Source of the DNA: Arenicella sp.
GTDB taxonomy: Bacteria; Pseudomonadota; Gammaproteobacteria; Arenicellales; Arenicellaceae
Assembly: GCA_018677115.1 (NCBI GenBank)
Contig: JAHHOC010000433.1
Coordinates: 1 to 5,168 of the forward strand
Direction of reading: 5' to 3'
Length of the DNA stretch: 5,168 nt
Part shown: piece by piece, positions 3,357-5,168 of the stretch
Position numbering within the stretch: position 1 is the stretch's first letter
Layout of the letters: every line of letters starts with the position of its first letter
The notes under the pieces: generated by a model
Seen by the model: only the letters and a program-made list of their open reading frames with translations
The model's database searches: none
Told to the model about the DNA's origin: nothing
Translations under genes and position numbers: made by a program

Positions 3357-5168
3357 TTAGAATTCAACCCCCACACCGGCGCGATAAACATTATCATCGC
3401 CGCCACCTTCAGAGATTGCCGCACCGGCATTGATGAAGATGCGAGGTCCTTCATCCGGATTCTCCAATTTGAGCCAGTGGTTGACACCGAGGCCCAGAGA
3501 GGTTGAATCCTTATAGTGACCGACGCCGGCATTCAATGTGGTTTTACCCGGTTGTGACGGTTGCACTTGTGAACCCAATGCGACGGCTCCAGCCACACCG
3601 CGACGTGCTTCTTGTCGTGCGTCACGCAACTGATTTAGATTAACCGCGTCAGTACCCAGAATGCCAGGCGCCACATTAGTAAGGCGTCGCTCAGCACCCA
3701 CGCTACCGAATGAAACGGTGTTGGTTTCATTCGCCACCGAGCCCGAGCCAATCGCCACTGAACCAGCTGCAGTTGCCTGCGCCGCTGTGCCGAGAGCTAC
3801 TGAATTTTGATTATCAGCAAAGGTACCCTGACCCAAAGCAATACTGCCTAGCCCGACTGACTGCGCCGCGCTGCCTATTGCGATGTTGTCCTGCTGCAGG
3901 GCAAAGGTACGTGAACCGATCGCTACGCTGGCACCGCCGCCGGCGAATGCGTTTTCACCGAACGCAGAGGCTGATACTGCAGTTGCCTGTGACACTGCCC
4001 CCGTCGCGGTACTGCCAAGAGCGGTCGCCGCTGCCTGGGCGCCAGTCGCGGTAGATTCACGGCTGGCAGCCAGGGTATTAGAACCCAGCGCAGTGGCTTC
4101 CCTGCCCAACGCATTGGCGCCTACCCCGAACGCCGATGAGTTGACGCCGGCCGCTACTGTGTCATTACCGACAGCTGCGGCATTGGTAGCAAAAGCAACT
4201 GCACCATTTCCGTCACCGTCAGCGTCACTACCAATGGCGATCGACTGGCCCTGCGTAGCCTGTGCACCCAGACCGACAACAATATTGTTGTTACCCACCG
4301 ATGAGGCACCGGTGCCAACCACCAGGCTGTCTTCTCCAGTAACGAAGTTACCGCTACCACCGACTACACTGCCATTGGCACTCGATAGCGTGTTACCGCT
4401 GCCTGTTACAGATGCATTGTTGGTATTGATAACTCTATTACCCTCACCAGAAACATCGTTGTTGCTGGAAGGATCGACAAAGTTGTTTTCTCCCACCACG
4501 CTATTGTTATTGGATCCATCGGCGACGACGTTGCCGGTACCGCCCACAATGTTATTAAAGCTATCCGTCACGGTATTGGATTGACCGACCACGGCATTGT
4601 TATTAGCCACATCCAGAACATTACCTTCACCAGAGACGGTATTGCCGTCTGCACTACCGCTCAACGCGTTGCCACTACCTGCAACCTGGTTCTGGTCAGA
4701 ACTTTCAGTCAGCTGGTTGCCCGCACCGGCAACGGTGTTGTCGTCACTTTCGTTAGTCACGAGGTTGGTATTACCTGCAACCTGGTTATTATCTGAAGCG
4801 ATGTTCACCGTGTTGGTATCACCGGCCACGGTGTTGTTATCACTCGTCGAAACGACATTTGTTGAACCCGAAACCTGGTTGGCCTGTGCATCGGTTAAGG
4901 CGTTAGACATACCAGCGATAGTATTGTTATTGGAATCCAATATCGCCATGTTGCTGGTGCCCGCAACTGTATTGTTGTCCGATTCACCACTCACTACATT
5001 GGTGTTACCGGCTACCGTGTTGTTATCACTCTCGCTGATCGCATTGGTATCACCAGCGGTCTGATTGGCCTGTGAATCTGTCAATGTATTTGTAACACCC
5101 GCCACCGTGTTGTCGTTACTGTCGAGCAATAAATCATTGCCGGTACCGGCAACGGTATTGTTGTCCGA
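3357..5168 (-). CDS. YadA-type trimeric autotransporter adhesin, C-terminal 603 residues (N-terminus off the right edge)
   Basis: The frame stays open from the right edge to TAA at 3357-3359. Visible residues 1-277 are Asn-rich repeats of 15-16 residues with the core N-x-V-A-G-x-x-N. Residues 278-482 are YadA head repeats (S-I-A-I-G, S-V-A-L-G) of about 14 residues. Residues 483-514 are the YadA neck, containing E-R-R-L-T-N-V-A-P-G and T-D-A-V-N-L-N-Q-L. Residues 515-603 are the membrane anchor: a pore helix with R-G-V-A-G-A-V-A-L-G, then four amphipathic strands ending in G-V-G-V-E-F with terminal Phe. In this family three chains build one 12-stranded outer-membrane barrel that displays the trimeric head. 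The coiled-coil stalk normally found between neck and anchor is essentially missing. No start codon, signal peptide or promoter is in view. Transcription ends at the hairpin just downstream. Ligand unknown; adhesion or autoagglutination is expected from the family. Confidence 0.95.
   Translation of the reverse strand, partial: SDNNTVAGTGNDLLLDSNDNTVAGVTNTLTDSQANQTAGDTNAISESDNNTVAGNTNVVSGESDNNTVAGTSNMAILDSNNNTIAGMSNALTDAQANQVSGSTNVVSTSDNNTVAGDTNTVNIASDNNQVAGNTNLVTNESDDNTVAGAGNQLTESSDQNQVAGSGNALSGSADGNTVSGEGNVLDVANNNAVVGQSNTVTDSFNNIVGGTGNVVADGSNNNSVVGENNFVDPSSNNDVSGEGNRVINTNNASVTGSGNTLSSANGSVVGGSGNFVTGEDSLVVGTGASSVGNNNIVVGLGAQATQGQSIAIGSDADGDGNGAVAFATNAAAVGNDTVAAGVNSSAFGVGANALGREATALGSNTLAASRESTATGAQAAATALGSTATGAVSQATAVSASAFGENAFAGGGASVAIGSRTFALQQDNIAIGSAAQSVGLGSIALGQGTFADNQNSVALGTAAQATAAGSVAIGSGSVANETNTVSFGSVGAERRLTNVAPGILGTDAVNLNQLRDARQEARRGVAGAVALGSQVQPSQPGKTTLNAGVGHYKDSTSLGLGVNHWLKLENPDEGPRIFINAGAAISEGGGDDNVYRAGVGVEF
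3360..3626 (-). other. YadA-type C-terminal anchor domain
   Basis: The last 89 residues start with a charged helix (R-D-A-R-Q-E-A-R-R) and the small-residue pore segment G-V-A-G-A-V-A-L-G. Four probable beta strands follow: T-L-N-A-G-V-G-H-Y, S-L-G-L-G-V-N-H-W, R-I-F-I-N-A-G-A-A and V-Y-R-A-G-V-G-V-E-F. An acidic linker (E-N-P-D-E-G-P) joins strands 2 and 3. The terminal aromatic residue is the usual BAM recognition signal. Confidence 0.93.
3627..3722 (-). other. YadA neck motif
   Basis: Visible residues 483-514 match the classical neck: N-T-V-S-F-G, then R-R-L-T-N-V, then G-T-D-A-V-N-L-N-Q-L. In YadA the neck is the adapter between the wide beta-roll head and the narrow coiled coil. Here it abuts the anchor directly. 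Confidence 0.92.
3723..4337 (-). repeat. YadA head repeats of the right adhesin
   Basis: Visible residues 278-482 carry repeats such as S-L-V-V-G, N-I-V-V-G, S-I-A-I-G, S-A-F-G, S-V-A-I-G, N-I-A-I-G, S-I-A-L-G, S-V-A-L-G and S-V-A-I-G at about 14-residue spacing. They include an Ala/Thr-rich, less regular middle (about 350-395) and an F-A-G-G-G unit like the bracketing units of the left protein. Confidence 0.88.
4338..5168 (-). repeat. Asn-rich 15-16-residue repeat array, 18 units in view
   Basis: The repeat glycine occurs at visible residues 8, 24, 39, 54, 70, 86, 101, 116, 132, 148, 164, 180, 195, 210, 226, 241, 256 and 271. Each is followed three residues later by Asn without exception, and most have Asn four residues before. 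The spacing is 15 or 16 residues (45 or 48 nt) and becomes 14 at residues 285, 299 and 313, where ordinary YadA head begins. Codons for the same motif vary between copies. The array continues off the right edge. Confidence 0.92.
4755..5126 (-). repeat. 62-residue (186-nt) super-repeat, two copies, each of four Asn-rich units
   Basis: L-D-S-N at visible residues 15 and 77 opens two aligned four-unit blocks. The second unit of each is the distinctive D-[SA]-Q-A-N-Q-[TV]-[AS]-G variant. The third and fourth units of both copies contain S-D-N-N or the like. This indicates that the array grew at least once by duplication of four units, and that the copies have since diverged at nucleotide level. 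Confidence 0.75.

Noticed and set aside
3883..5064. Plus-strand frames of 155 and 233 residues rich in L-P-A-T and similar motifs
   Set aside because: They are antisense to the right adhesin repeats, with the same period and no promoter or ribosome site. The minus-strand frame has clear neck and anchor domains.

Overview
All coding capacity in this window lies on the minus strand and encodes an envelope or surface locus. In transcription order (right to left) it holds three genes: (1) the C-terminal 603 residues of a YadA-type trimeric autotransporter adhesin (3357-5168, N-terminus beyond the right edge); (2) a 188-residue exported DUF2059-type protein (2514-3080); (3) the N-terminal 820 residues of a second, very large YadA-head-repeat protein (1-2462, C-terminus beyond the left edge). 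The first gene ends in a textbook rho-independent terminator. The second and third are 51 bases apart with no terminator between them and look like one operon, with a candidate promoter at 3239-3267.

The outer-membrane 12-strand-type anchor with a terminal Phe, the signal peptides and the purine-rich Shine-Dalgarno site all point to a Gram-negative bacterium. DUF2059 together with YadA proteins and the moderate GC content suggest a proteobacterium, plausibly an aquatic gammaproteobacterium; that is inference only.

Right gene: at least 18 Asn-rich repeats of 15-16 residues (G-x-x-N, usually preceded by N-x-V-A-G), partly arranged as a 62-residue four-unit super-repeat, grade into ordinary 14-residue YadA head repeats. 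These are followed directly by a YadA neck and then the membrane anchor, with practically no coiled-coil stalk. Left gene: a non-ESPR signal peptide, a short segment with two C-x-x-H-T-H-T motifs, an acidic helix, a Gly/Ala-rich hydrophobic stretch, a beta-rich linker, and then about 35 YadA head repeats, including a run of exactly 14-residue units with an Asn ladder. The middle gene encodes a small, presumably periplasmic helical protein. Its position between two large trimeric-adhesin-type genes suggests, but does not prove, a role in their export or assembly.

The most interesting points are the Asn-ladder architecture shared by both giant proteins, the stalkless layout of the first, the duplicated His/Cys motif at the mature N-terminus of the second, and the DUF2059 protein placed between them. 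No RNA genes, mobile elements, CRISPR arrays or plus-strand genes are supported.
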